Assembly: GCA_000381585.1 (NCBI GenBank) | Contig: KB906736.1 | Span: 282,789 to 346,788, forward strand | DNA: 64,000 nucleotides | Direction of reading: 5' to 3' | Origin: Acidobacteriaceae bacterium KBS 83 | Lineage (GTDB): Bacteria; Acidobacteriota; Terriglobia; Terriglobales; Acidobacteriaceae | Shown: positions 1-8,367 of the stretch, in pieces | How positions within the stretch are numbered: the stretch's first letter is position 1 | Layout of the letters: each line of letters begins with the position of its first letter | Notes under the pieces: generated by a model | The model's input: only the letters and a program-made list of their open reading frames with translations | Told to the model about the DNA's origin: nothing | The model's database searches: none | Translations under genes and position numbers: made by a program

Positions 1-1952
1 GGCTGGGCTATACGCGGCGTAGCAACACGACAGACGGCATTTTGCTGGGTGAGCCGGCGTCCGCGGCGACGGGCATCCCGGGAATTCCGTCGAACGCCGC
101 GTTTAACAACACATTGCCGCTGTTTACGTTCACGGGATATCAGCAGATTGGAGTTTCACCGAGTACTAATTCGCAGTACCAGACCGGCGTATGGCAACTG
201 GTGGACACGGTGGAGTGGCTGCATGGGGCGCATGCGGTGGAAGCGGGGGTGGATGCGCGCTGGTACCAGTTGAATACAGTGTCACCGCCGAATCCGACGG
301 GGTCGTTTGCGTTTACGACGACGGGCACGAACCTGCCGAGTGCGGCCGACAGCGGCAACTCCTTTGCGAGCTTCCTGCTGGGCCAGGTGGATACGTTCCA
401 GATTGATCTGCAACAGCAGAAGTTACGTCCTCGAGACAATATCCAGGAGTGGTTTGTGCAGGACGACTGGAAGGTGATGCCGAATCTGACGCTGAATATC
501 GGGGCACGGTGGACGCTGCATCATCCGTCAACGGAGAAGACCAACCAGGGCGCGGTGTTCAACCTGGCCACGCAGCAACTGGATTACCTGGGCGTGAACG
601 GATATCCGAATACGGCGCGCGAGCTGCACTGGGACAACGTGGCTCCGCGGGTGGGATTTGCCTATCTGGCGACGCCAAAGACGGTGGTGCGTGGCGGCTT
701 CGGGATCGTGTTCATCGATCAGTCCGGGATCACGACGCCGTTTACGACGCCGCAGTTCCCTTTCATCCAGAATGTGCAGCAGAAGACACAGGACAGCGTG
801 AACGGAGCGTTCCAACTCGCACAAGGGCCCACGGTGGCACCGATTCCACTGACGCCGGATGCGGGACTGGGACAGAGTGTCTATACGGCGGATCGAAGCG
901 CGGGATCGGGATACGTGGAGCAATGGAACCTGGCCGCGCAGCGGGCGATCACGCAGAATTTGTCAGTCGATGTGGCGTATGTGGGTTCGCACATCGTGCA
1001 CGTGGGGATTCCGGATTCGAATTTGAATCAGCTGACGGTGGAGCAGCTGGCCCAGGGCGATGCGTTATTGAAGAAGGTACCGAATCCCTTTTACGGGCAG
1101 CTGCCGGCGTCGAGCCCGATCGGCGGCAAGACGGTGGCGGAGGCGCAACTTCTGAAGCCATATCCGCGATTCCAGAACGTGGCGATCTACCGGCACAATA
1201 GCGGGACGACGAACTACAACGCGCTGCAGGCGAAGGTGGAGCAGCGGACAAGTCATGGGCTGACGTTATTGTTCAGCTATACGTACTCGAAGCTGATTGA
1301 CGACGCGTCGTCGGTGTTTTCATCGACCGTGCTGTCGTCGCCGAATTCGAGCAGCCTGGTGGCGGCGGATACGTTTCATCCAGGACTGGAAAGGGATGCT
1401 TCGAACGGCGATATGCCGAACGTGGTAGCGCTGAGTGTGGTGTACAGTTTGCCCGCGGGACGAGGGCACAGCTTTGCCTCGCATGGCATTGCGAACGCGA
1501 TTCTGGGCAATTGGGATGTGGACACCATTATGTCGCTCGAATCGGGCATGCCGGTAACGGTGACGCAGGCGACGAATAACAATTCCTTCGCGGGTTTTGT
1601 GCTGCAGAGACCGTTCGTTCAGGGTAAGACGGCGCTGCCCGCGAGTGAGCGGAAGCCCTCGAAGTTCTTCAACACGGATGCATTCATCACCGCGCCGCGA
1701 TTTGAGCTGGGGAATGCGTCGCGCAATCCGGTACGCGGGCCAGCGTATCGCGATTGGGATCTGGCGCTGGTGAAGCACATTTCTATCAAGGAAAAGGCGC
1801 AGATTGAGTTTCGCGCAGAGCTGTTTGACGTGACGAATACGCCGGCGTTCTCGCAGCCGAACGGGAGTTTTGGTTCACCGGCGTTTGGAAGCATTACGAG
1901 TACTACGACGGATCCTCGGGTGGCTCAGTTCGCGTTGAGGATCTCGCGGTAG
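1..1952 (+). CDS. TonB-dependent receptor, Oar-like, C-terminal part (5' end outside window)
   Basis: Outer-membrane beta-barrel of the large Oar/CarA-like TonB-dependent receptor family that is abundant in Acidobacteriota and usually linked to uptake of oligosaccharides or other large substrates. The frame is open from the left edge (codons in phase with position 3), so the start, the carboxypeptidase-like N-terminal domain and the plug lie upstream. About 650 residues are visible. They show alternating aromatic/polar barrel strands, recurrent NYNALQAKVEQR-type and LLFSYTYSKLIDD-type segments, and an ending in VAQFALRISR, as expected for the last strand of these receptors. The substrate cannot be told from the sequence. 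The gene ends 66 bases before a REP-like repeat is complete, and no strong terminator is evident. Confidence 0.88.
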   Translation, partial: LGYTRRSNTTDGILLGEPASAATGIPGIPSNAAFNNTLPLFTFTGYQQIGVSPSTNSQYQTGVWQLVDTVEWLHGAHAVEAGVDARWYQLNTVSPPNPTGSFAFTTTGTNLPSAADSGNSFASFLLGQVDTFQIDLQQQKLRPRDNIQEWFVQDDWKVMPNLTLNIGARWTLHHPSTEKTNQGAVFNLATQQLDYLGVNGYPNTARELHWDNVAPRVGFAYLATPKTVVRGGFGIVFIDQSGITTPFTTPQFPFIQNVQQKTQDSVNGAFQLAQGPTVAPIPLTPDAGLGQSVYTADRSAGSGYVEQWNLAAQRAITQNLSVDVAYVGSHIVHVGIPDSNLNQLTVEQLAQGDALLKKVPNPFYGQLPASSPIGGKTVAEAQLLKPYPRFQNVAIYRHNSGTTNYNALQAKVEQRTSHGLTLLFSYTYSKLIDDASSVFSSTVLSSPNSSSLVAADTFHPGLERDASNGDMPNVVALSVVYSLPAGRGHSFASHGIANAILGNWDVDTIMSLESGMPVTVTQATNNNSFAGFVLQRPFVQGKTALPASERKPSKFFNTDAFITAPRFELGNASRNPVRGPAYRDWDLALVKHISIKEKAQIEFRAELFDVTNTPAFSQPNGSFGSPAFGSITSTTTDPRVAQFALRISR

Positions 1953-1953
1953 G

Positions 1954-2020
1954 ACTGGCCGCCCGGGCAAAAGCGCCTGCGGCGTGATCCGTTCAGTTCG
2001 CTGCCGTCGGTCGCTCACAT
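1954..2020. repeat. REP-like dispersed repeat, copy A
   Basis: Short GC-rich element just after the TonB receptor stop. It contains a GCGCCTGCGGCG core followed about 20 bases later by TTCGCTGCCGTCGGTCGCT and CACAT. Related copies lie at 7018-7089 and 18398-18464, always directly 3' of a gene. This suggests a genome-wide extragenic repeat family; only the three copies here are seen. Confidence 0.5.
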
Positions 2021-2085
2021 TCGAAAGGGTCCTCTCAGCGAGGCCACTGTCCGACAGCGGAACATGTGGCATACGAGCCGATGCA

Positions 2086-2650
2086 TGTCAGCTCATCTGA
2101 GCTGCTGTGAGGTGTCGCTAGTGCGTTATCACTTTCTTTTTTGGATGACAGTGACAGGTGCACGCGACCGGGCCGAGCATGAGATCGGCGGCCTGGAGAA
2201 TCGAGTATCCGGGGCAATGCATGTGATCATCGATCGCCTCGCAGATGTCCAGCTCAAAGAGAATGGCGGGAGGCGCAACGGGAGGGAGTGTCATGCCCTT
2301 GGGCCCCTGGGAATCCGATGCCCATCGCCAAGCCACTGAATCCCGTAGCGGACGGATTCCCTTTAGCGCCGCTGCAGAGGCCATGGGCCTGTAATCGTCA
2401 CCGGTGTAGACGTATTGTCGACCGCAGTCATCGCACCGAAAGTGTAAAGCTGTGACAGGTGGGCTTATTGCTTCCACTATCGGGTGCTGCGTGCCGCAGG
2501 TCGGAGTCTTGCAAATGATGGACCAGCAGAAAATCATCATCGATCCTCATTAGATTCTCGCCAGCAGCTTCCACTGTCTCCTGCTGGGCGAACACTTTTA
2601 TGATTTCTTAATGACTTTTTTTTAATGACGCCGTACTGGCATTCGTTCTG
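2086..2650. repeat. Tandem ~565-bp repeat, unit 1
   Basis: First unit of a direct tandem repeat whose second unit is at 2662-3224 (offset about 576 at the left end). Both units begin with TGTCAGCTCATCTG, share GAGGTGTCGCTAGTG and TTTTTTGGATGACAGTG, and end in TGGCATTCGTTCTG. Each holds one complete minus-strand gene plus its upstream region, so the whole gene cassette was duplicated. Confidence 0.8.
2118..2540 (-). CDS. Small cysteine/histidine-rich protein, putative zinc ribbon, tandem paralogue 1
   Basis: Unrecognised 140-residue protein. It has CX4C (Cys10, Cys15) and CX2C (Cys36, Cys39) pairs resembling a zinc ribbon. A second cluster near the C-terminus has a DHMHCPG motif (105-111) and a CTCHCH motif (127-132), followed by a basic tail PKKK. 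No signal peptide or membrane segment is seen. The next gene upstream on this strand (2694-3119) is a paralogue with the same Cys/His positions, and conservation of the coding pattern between copies supports a real gene. A GAGG sequence lies 4 bases upstream of the chosen ATG, and a second ATG follows directly. Function unknown; metal binding is inferred from spacing only. Confidence 0.6.
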   Translation of the reverse strand: MMIFCWSIICKTPTCGTQHPIVEAISPPVTALHFRCDDCGRQYVYTGDDYRPMASAAALKGIRPLRDSVAWRWASDSQGPKGMTLPPVAPPAILFELDICEAIDDHMHCPGYSILQAADLMLGPVACTCHCHPKKKVITH

Positions 2651-2661
2651 CTGGCGGCTCT

Positions 2662-3224
2662 TGTCAGCTCATCTGCGCTGCGGTGAGGTGTCGCTAGTGG
2701 GTTATCGTCTTCTTTTTTGGATGACAGTGGCAGGTGCATGCGACCGGACCCAGCAGGAGATCGCCGGCATGGAGAATTGAATATCCGGGGCAATGCATGT
2801 GATCATCGATCGCATCGCAGATGTCTAACTTAAAGAGGGCGTCGGGAGACGGTACGGGAGGGCCTGTTATGCCATTGGACTTCTGCCGACCCCATGCCCA
2901 CAGCCAGGCCGCTGAATCCCGTAGCCGACGGAATCGCTTTCGCGGCGCAGCAAAGGCCATCATGGATCTGTAGTCGTCCCCGTTGTAGACGTGTTGTTGA
3001 CCGCAGTCATCGCACCGAAAGCGTAAAGCTGTGTCAGGTGGGCTTATTGCTTCCGCTATGAGGTGCTGAGTGCCGCAGGCCGGAGTCTTGCAGATGATGG
3101 ACCAGAAGAGAGTCCCCATCGATTCTGATTAGCTTCTCGCCAGCGCTTCAACAGTCGCCTAGCGGACATTTTTACGATCTTCTAATGGCCGGCTTTTGAT
3201 GATGCCGTATTGGCATTCGTTCTG
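2662..3224. repeat. Tandem ~565-bp repeat, unit 2
   Basis: Second unit of the tandem duplication described at 2086-2650. Divergence is spread through the unit, both coding and non-coding, so the duplication is not recent. The downstream edge (TGGCATTCGTTCTG) lies about 70 bases before the end of ogt. Confidence 0.8.
2694..3119 (-). CDS. Small cysteine/histidine-rich protein, putative zinc ribbon, tandem paralogue 2
   Basis: 141-residue paralogue of the 2118-2540 product, roughly 70% identical by eye. All cysteine and histidine positions are kept: Cys10/Cys15, Cys36/Cys39, the DHMHCPG motif and the terminal CTCHCH motif. The least similar stretch is the middle (about residues 50-95), rich in Arg, Trp and Pro, so the two ends are probably the functional metal-binding parts. 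Unlike copy 1, the base run before the ATG has lost the GAGG ribosome-binding sequence (it reads CAGAATCG), so copy 2 may be translated less. No family name recognised. Confidence 0.6.
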   Translation of the reverse strand: MGTLFWSIICKTPACGTQHLIAEAISPPDTALRFRCDDCGQQHVYNGDDYRSMMAFAAPRKRFRRLRDSAAWLWAWGRQKSNGITGPPVPSPDALFKLDICDAIDDHMHCPGYSILHAGDLLLGPVACTCHCHPKKKTITH

Positions 3225-3294
3225 GTGAAAAGCACCTCGATCAGCCGCTACCTTCGGCCGGGATGACGGTCTTGCTTTAGCCCCCGTGCTGATT

Positions 3295-3879
3295 TCACGC
3301 AAAAGTCAATTGCGACTGCGTTGCTTCGGAATCGGCCCGCTTGGTGTGAGCGCGCTCGTGAGCTAATAACCATTCCTTGCGATGGAGACCGCCGCCGTAG
3401 CCGGTGAGTGAGCCATTGGCGCCGATGACGCGATGGCAGGGCACGACGACGCCGATGGGGTTTGAGCCATTGGCGAGACCGACGGCGCGGACGGCGCGGG
3501 GGCGGCCGATGCGCTGGGCGAGTTGGCCGTAACTGATGGTTTCGGCAGCGGGGATATCGCGGAGGGCTCGCCATACTTCGCGTTGGAAGACGGTGCCTGC
3601 AGTAGCGGTGGGAATGTCGTCGATGGCGTGGATGTCGCCAGCGAAGTATCCGGCGAGGCGCGTTGTGAGGCCGAATGGGTCGCGTTTTGGAGTGAGCGTG
3701 TAGCCGCCTTTGCCGTAGTGGATGTCGAGCAGGCGAACCGCGCGGGCTTCATGGTCCGACCAGTCGACCATGCGAAGTGCGCCCTGACCCTCAGAAACGC
3801 CTTCGCGATCGCAGATGTAGATGAGCTGGCCGATGGGCGTGGCTAGCGAATCGGAAAAGAACTCGAGTGGTGCGGTCAT
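3295..3879 (-). CDS. ogt: Methylated-DNA--protein-cysteine methyltransferase (Ogt/AGT)
   Basis: Suicide repair enzyme that takes the methyl group from O6-methylguanine (and O4-methylthymine) onto its own cysteine. The 194-residue length fits the family. The acceptor is Cys148 in PCHRVIG, followed by the conserved glycine-rich LTGYGGG and a helix ending in KEWLLAHE; an upstream SYGQLAQRIGRP helix is the DNA-binding winged helix. The chosen ATG overlaps the stop of the upstream glycosylase gene as ATGA, so the two are translationally coupled. The acidic C-terminal tail after residue 175 is not conserved. Confidence in function is high. Confidence 0.95.
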   Translation of the reverse strand: MTAPLEFFSDSLATPIGQLIYICDREGVSEGQGALRMVDWSDHEARAVRLLDIHYGKGGYTLTPKRDPFGLTTRLAGYFAGDIHAIDDIPTATAGTVFQREVWRALRDIPAAETISYGQLAQRIGRPRAVRAVGLANGSNPIGVVVPCHRVIGANGSLTGYGGGLHRKEWLLAHERAHTKRADSEATQSQLTFA

Positions 3880-5528
3880 AGTGTGACTCTTGTGGGTCTG
3901 TCTGCTGTGGATCTGCCTCCGGCGACGGCGGAGGGCGGGGCAAACGGAGCGATCCGCGATGGGTGCCGCGCATTGGGGCGGGACTGCTTTCTTCGCGGCG
4001 CGAGATTGAGGTTGCCCGCCGCCCAAAGATGTTGTGCAGCGTAGCCGCGCCAGGGACGCCACTGCTCGCTGCGTGCGAGGAGTTGCGTAGGCGAGAGCAC
4101 GTTGCCAAAGAGATGCTCCGCGTTGCGAAGAATGCCGATATCGGATGCGGGAAAAGCGTCGGGGTGATGCAGGCCACGGAGCGCGATGTATTGCGCCGTC
4201 CACTCGCCGATGCCGGGGATAGAGCGGAGGCGGCCGATGCTCTCCTCGAGCGAGTTGGCGACTTCGAAGAGATCAGGCTTGTCGATGGCAGCGCGCGCAA
4301 GAGCGACGATGGTGGCGCGGCGCGCAGCGGGCATCCCGAGAGCACCGAGGTCCGCCGCAAGGACCTGTTGCGGAGTGGGAAAGACGTGAGTGAGTGCGGT
4401 ATCGGTGAGCGAGATATGGGCGAGTGCCAGCGACTTCGTCGATAGCGCGACCAGCTTTGCCGCGAGGCCGCACGCGGCGACGACGCTAATCTGCTGGCCG
4501 AGGATGGCGCGGATGGCGACCTCGAATGCATCCCAGCCGCCGGGCGTGCGCAGCCCGGGCTGGCGGCGCACGATGGGGGCGAGTGTGCGGTCGCGGGAGA
4601 GATGTGCCGCGATGGCCTCGGTGTCGGCGTCGAGATCGAAGACGCGGCGCAGGCGCGATGCGATGACGGGCAGAGCCGGCACATGATCGCAGGTGATCTC
4701 GACCTCAAGTGCATTACGGGAGGGCGCGTGGCTGGCGGCGATAAAGGCGACGTGCTTTTCGACAGAGACGATGCGACGATAGACGCCGTCGCGGACCTCT
4801 TCAACGCCGGGGATGGCGCGTGCAGTGAAAAAGACGAGCAACGCGTTCCAGTCGAAGGGTGGGCGATAGGAGAGGCGCAGGACAAGAGGAGCGGCGGAGG
4901 AGGCCGTAACGGAGCGGCGGCGCAGCTGGCTGGGCGGCCGTTTGTAGAGTGCGAGGAAGGTGTCGTTGAAGCGGCGGATGCTACCGAAGCCCGCGGCCAT
5001 GGCGACGGAGGCCATGGGGAGACGCGTTTCGTGGATAAGCTGCTTGGCGAAGAGCACGCGGCGGGTTTGCGCGACGGCCAATGGCGAGGCGCCGATGTGC
5101 TGATCGAAGAGGCGGCGGAGCTGGCGCTCACCGACGCCGAGCGAGGCGGCGAGCCGCTCGACCGAGGCACGTGGGCCGTCGAGCGCGCCCTCGGCGACGC
5201 GAGCCATGGCGCGGCTCACCGTGCTTGCCGTGCCACGCCATGCCGGCGAGTGCGGCGCGATTTCCGGTCGGCAGCGGAGGCAGGCGCGGAAGCCGGCCTG
5301 CTGTGCAGCGGCGGCAGTTGGAAAGAAGCGGCAGTGCTTGCGCATCGGTGTGCGCGCGGGACAGATAGGACGGCAGTAGATGCCGGTGGAGGTGACACCC
5401 GTGAAGAAGCGGCCATCGAAGCGCGCATCGTGCGTCTGGAGCGCGCGGTAGCAGACGTCGGGGTTGAGCAAAACAGGATCAGGTCCGATCGCGCTAGGTG
5501 AGGCGGAATGGCCGAGTACGGAGTTCAT
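3876..5528 (-). CDS. alkA: Ada-type regulator fused to DNA-3-methyladenine glycosylase II (AlkA)
   Basis: A 550-residue fusion of three modules. Residues about 20-95 are the Ada methylphosphotriester domain, with all four zinc cysteines (Cys52, Cys56 in YCRPIC; Cys83, Cys86 in CLRC), one of which is the methyl acceptor. Residues about 120-205 are an AraC-type helix-turn-helix. Residues about 215-510 are the AlkA fold with a helix-hairpin-helix (SIPGIGEWTA, 436-445) and catalytic Asp463. The protein can therefore sense alkylation, act as a regulator and excise 3-methylpurines. It forms an overlapping operon with ogt, so an alkylation-inducible unit is likely. A GTG one codon upstream (5531) could also start it. 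The last 40 residues are low-complexity and basic. Confidence 0.92.
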   Translation of the reverse strand: MNSVLGHSASPSAIGPDPVLLNPDVCYRALQTHDARFDGRFFTGVTSTGIYCRPICPARTPMRKHCRFFPTAAAAQQAGFRACLRCRPEIAPHSPAWRGTASTVSRAMARVAEGALDGPRASVERLAASLGVGERQLRRLFDQHIGASPLAVAQTRRVLFAKQLIHETRLPMASVAMAAGFGSIRRFNDTFLALYKRPPSQLRRRSVTASSAAPLVLRLSYRPPFDWNALLVFFTARAIPGVEEVRDGVYRRIVSVEKHVAFIAASHAPSRNALEVEITCDHVPALPVIASRLRRVFDLDADTEAIAAHLSRDRTLAPIVRRQPGLRTPGGWDAFEVAIRAILGQQISVVAACGLAAKLVALSTKSLALAHISLTDTALTHVFPTPQQVLAADLGALGMPAARRATIVALARAAIDKPDLFEVANSLEESIGRLRSIPGIGEWTAQYIALRGLHHPDAFPASDIGILRNAEHLFGNVLSPTQLLARSEQWRPWRGYAAQHLWAAGNLNLAPRRKQSRPNARHPSRIAPFAPPSAVAGGRSTADRPTRVTL

Positions 5529-5727
5529 CACCTGTTCAGTGTGCGCCTGCGGAACGCGGTATGTCTGGCCATTTTCGGACGCGATGGAAAAGCCGTCGAA
5601 TTCAAATGCAAGAGCAAAGCGGACGGACGTTCAGGTCATCTTAAGGAATACACCGCGGCAACATCGGCGAACCGTCGTTGCTGCTAGGCAATCCGGGGGG
5701 CATCGAATAGAATCGGACACCACACAC

Positions 5728-7017
5728 ATGGACAATCCCGCGGTCTCGGTCAGCGACACACCAGCCAAAGCGTTTCCCTCTTCGTCGGGGGAGATGTTCG
5801 ATGAGTACTTCAAGCAGGGCTCGAAGTGCGGCTTCAAAAAGAATGAGTTGCTGGATCCGCGGGCGCGGCGGCTGTTTGAGACGACCGCCCTGGCTTGCTC
5901 AGTAGATGCGTATCCCTTCCAGATTCCTCTGGAGGGCCGCCCTGGGCCGATGGTAACTGCGGACGGGCACCAGATGCTGATGCTGTCCTCCTATGACTAC
6001 TTGGGGCTGATCGGTCATCCGCGGGTGCAGCAGGCCGCGATGGAGGCGCTGGACGAGTACGGCACGGGCACAGGCGGCGTCCGCCTGCTGACCGGGACGC
6101 TGGACCTGCATCGCGAGATGGAGCGCGCAGTGGCAGAGTACAAGGGCACGGAGGCAGCGGTCACGTTTAGCTCCGGGTATCTGGCGAATGTCGCGGTGAT
6201 CGCTTCGCTGTTCGGGCCTTCGGATCGAGTGATCATGGACACGCTGTCGCACCGCAGTTTGCTCGATGCGTGCAGGATGGCGGGTGTGCAGATCCAGCGC
6301 TTTCGGCACAACGATCCGGAGAGCCTGCGGCAGGAAATCCAGAACGGGCCGACGGCGAACCGCACATTGATCATCAGCGACGGCGTGTTCTCGATGGATG
6401 GCGACATCTGCATTCTGCCGGAGCTGCTTGCAATCAAGAAGGAGTTTGGCTGCTTCCTGCTGGTGGATGAGTCGCACGCTTCAGGCACGCTGGGCCGGCT
6501 GGGTCGCGGCACGGATGAGCATTTTGACATCGACACGAACGAGGTAGACATCTGGACCGGATCGCTGGCCAAGGCGATTCCGTCGAACGGGGGCTTCGTC
6601 GCGGGGTCGCAGCAGTTGATCATCTTCCTGCAGCATGCGTCCGCGCCGTTTATTTTTTCGGGCGCGATGGCTGCGCCGGCGATCGCGGCAGTGAAGGAAG
6701 CGCTCGCGGTGCTGAAAGATGAGCCGGAGCGCGTCTCGCGGTTGCAGTGCAATGCGCAATTCATGCGGATGGGTCTGCAGCGGCTGGGGTGCGACACAGG
6801 TTTGTCGGAGACGGCGGTGATCCCAGTGATCTATAAGGATGAGCCTTCCGCGGCACTGACAGCGCGGCGGCTGCGCGACTTCGGCATCCTGGCGACGCCG
6901 GTGCTCTTCCCAGCGGTGGCGCAGGGCGCGCCCCGACTGCGGTTGTGCGTGACCGCGGGACATACGCGCGAGCAACTGGCGTTTGCGCTGGAAGTCTTCG
7001 GCAAGCTGGCAAGCTGA
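5728..7017 (+). CDS. Alpha-oxoamine synthase family PLP enzyme (AONS / serine palmitoyltransferase-like)
   Basis: Pyridoxal-phosphate enzyme that condenses an amino acid with an acyl thioester, releasing CO2. Family signs: the EYGTGTGGVRLLTGT loop (110-124), Asp247/His250 in VDESHASGTLGRLGRG, and the PLP lysine Lys282 in TGSLAKAIPSNGG. This last motif deviates from the usual GTFSKALG of BioF, Kbl and HemA, so I do not name the product. Candidates are a sphingolipid-type serine C-acyltransferase or an enzyme of another acyl-amino-ketone pathway. The ATG at 5728 was chosen because earlier in-frame starts overlap the divergent alkA gene. The N-terminal 60 residues (SGEMFDEYFKQG) are an extension beyond BioF. 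Next downstream on the same strand is an NAD-dependent epimerase/reductase. Confidence 0.82.
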   Translation: MDNPAVSVSDTPAKAFPSSSGEMFDEYFKQGSKCGFKKNELLDPRARRLFETTALACSVDAYPFQIPLEGRPGPMVTADGHQMLMLSSYDYLGLIGHPRVQQAAMEALDEYGTGTGGVRLLTGTLDLHREMERAVAEYKGTEAAVTFSSGYLANVAVIASLFGPSDRVIMDTLSHRSLLDACRMAGVQIQRFRHNDPESLRQEIQNGPTANRTLIISDGVFSMDGDICILPELLAIKKEFGCFLLVDESHASGTLGRLGRGTDEHFDIDTNEVDIWTGSLAKAIPSNGGFVAGSQQLIIFLQHASAPFIFSGAMAAPAIAAVKEALAVLKDEPERVSRLQCNAQFMRMGLQRLGCDTGLSETAVIPVIYKDEPSAALTARRLRDFGILATPVLFPAVAQGAPRLRLCVTAGHTREQLAFALEVFGKLAS

Positions 7018-7089
7018 GGACTGGCCGTCCGGGCAAAGGGGCCTTCGGCGCGTGTTGTGAGGCTCGCTTCCTTTGGTCTCTCACGTGTG
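7018..7089. repeat. REP-like dispersed repeat, copy B
   Basis: Directly after the oxoamine synthase stop. It shares CTGGCCGTCCGGGCAAA with copy A (CTGGCCGCCCGGGCAAA) and TCGCTTCCTTTGGTCTCTCAC with copies A and C. It continues into CCTTCGTTCAGGATGACAGC (about 7124-7143), a phrase also echoed at 38294-38312 and 59154-59177. It separates the synthase from the epimerase. Confidence 0.5.
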
Positions 7090-7163
7090 TTTTGTGGGCG
7101 ACGACATGAATTGCAGGTCTTTCCCTTCGTTCAGGATGACAGCCTTTTCATTCGCGAGAACTC

Positions 7164-8174
7164 GTGGCCGCTGATCCCGCAACAGTACTTGTTACGGGGG
7201 CGAGCGGCTTCCTGGGCGGGCGGCTGGTCCAGATGCTGGCGGAACGCGGCGAGGCGGTCCGAGTGCTGGCGCGCGCGACATCGGACCTTGGGCATATGTC
7301 GCAATTACAGATACAGATTGTGCGCGGCGATCTAGGCGATGTGGCTGCGCTGACGGAGGCGATGCGCGGGGTGCGGGTGGTGTACCACTGCGCGGCGTGC
7401 TCGACCGACTGGGCGGCTCCTGCGACGTATCTGAAGGCAAATGTGACGGGGACGCGGAATGTGCTGGATGTGGCGGTGCGCGCGGGCTCCGTGGAGCGGT
7501 TTCTGCATGTGAGCACCACGGATGTATATGGGTATCCTCAGGTGCCGTGCGATGAGAGTGCGCCGATGCGCGATGTGGGACTTTCCTACAACCGGACGAA
7601 GATCCGGGGCGAAGAGGCGGTGTGGCGCGCGCATCACGAGCGTGGATTGCCGGTGACGGTGGTGCGTCCGGCGACCATCTATGGGCCGCGCGGCAAGGAC
7701 TTCGTGGTGGAGATCGCCAGCCTGTTGCGGCAGGGGATGATGATGGTGATCGATGGCGGCCGGGCGCGCGGCGGATTCTCCTATGTAGACAACGTGGCGG
7801 CAGCGATGATCGCAGCGGCTGTCAGCGCGGCGGCGGCAGGACGCGCGTACAACCTGTGTGACGAGACCGGTGTGACATGGCGCGAGTACACCGATGCCCT
7901 GGCGGATGCATTGGGCTACCGGCGGGCTTGGCTTGCGGTTCCCTTTTCCGCGGCTATGGCGCTGGGGTCCGCGATGGAACTGCCCTATCGATTGCTGAAG
8001 ATAACGAAGCGTCCGCTGCTGACGCGGCACGCCGTGTATCTGCTGGGAAGGAGCCAGGAATTTCCAGCAGGACGGGCACGGGAAGATTTTGGGTTTGCGC
8101 CACGGGTTTCCTTCGCCGAGGGTGTTGCGCTGTCGGCGGCCTGGTTTCGATCTGGAATGCGACCGGGGGAATAG
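7164..8174 (+). CDS. NAD-dependent epimerase/dehydratase (extended SDR family)
   Basis: 336-residue extended short-chain dehydrogenase. It has an N-terminal Rossmann motif TGASGFLGG (11-19), a cofactor-binding Asp in RGDLGDV, a catalytic Tyr142-XXX-Lys146 pair in SYNRTK, and the downstream VVRPATIYGPRGKDF substrate-side segment typical of sterol/NAD(P)-sugar type members. The substrate is not evident. Its position behind the oxoamine synthase makes a ketone reduction on that product plausible, as for the epimerase-like ceramide reductase of alpha-proteobacterial sphingolipid loci; this is inference. The start is a GTG without a clear ribosome-binding site, and 146 bases with a REP-like repeat separate the two genes. 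Confidence 0.85.
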   Translation: MAADPATVLVTGASGFLGGRLVQMLAERGEAVRVLARATSDLGHMSQLQIQIVRGDLGDVAALTEAMRGVRVVYHCAACSTDWAAPATYLKANVTGTRNVLDVAVRAGSVERFLHVSTTDVYGYPQVPCDESAPMRDVGLSYNRTKIRGEEAVWRAHHERGLPVTVVRPATIYGPRGKDFVVEIASLLRQGMMMVIDGGRARGGFSYVDNVAAAMIAAAVSAAAAGRAYNLCDETGVTWREYTDALADALGYRRAWLAVPFSAAMALGSAMELPYRLLKITKRPLLTRHAVYLLGRSQEFPAGRAREDFGFAPRVSFAEGVALSAAWFRSGMRPGE

Positions 8175-8367
8175 GCCTGGAAAAGATTTAGGGATACACC
8201 CGACGTTGTCCGGATTTGAACGCAACGTCTTGAATCTGGACAGGCCCGCCAAGTGCGTGTTGCGAAGTGACGCCGATTCATCAAGCACTTACCTGGTGAT
8301 TCAGCATGGCGGCATTGGCACCGGGCTTGCACCATGAGATGGAATCTTCTCCATCGTGGAGGCAAGA

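Noticed and set aside
3791-5170. 459-codon minus-strand open frame rich in Ser, Pro and Arg
   Set aside because: Same strand but different frame from the Ada/AlkA fusion, which has full catalytic motifs; low-complexity composition marks it as a shadow.
5464-5727. Longer N-terminus for the oxoamine synthase
   Set aside because: The added 88 codons overlap the divergent Ada/AlkA start and resemble no family N-terminus.
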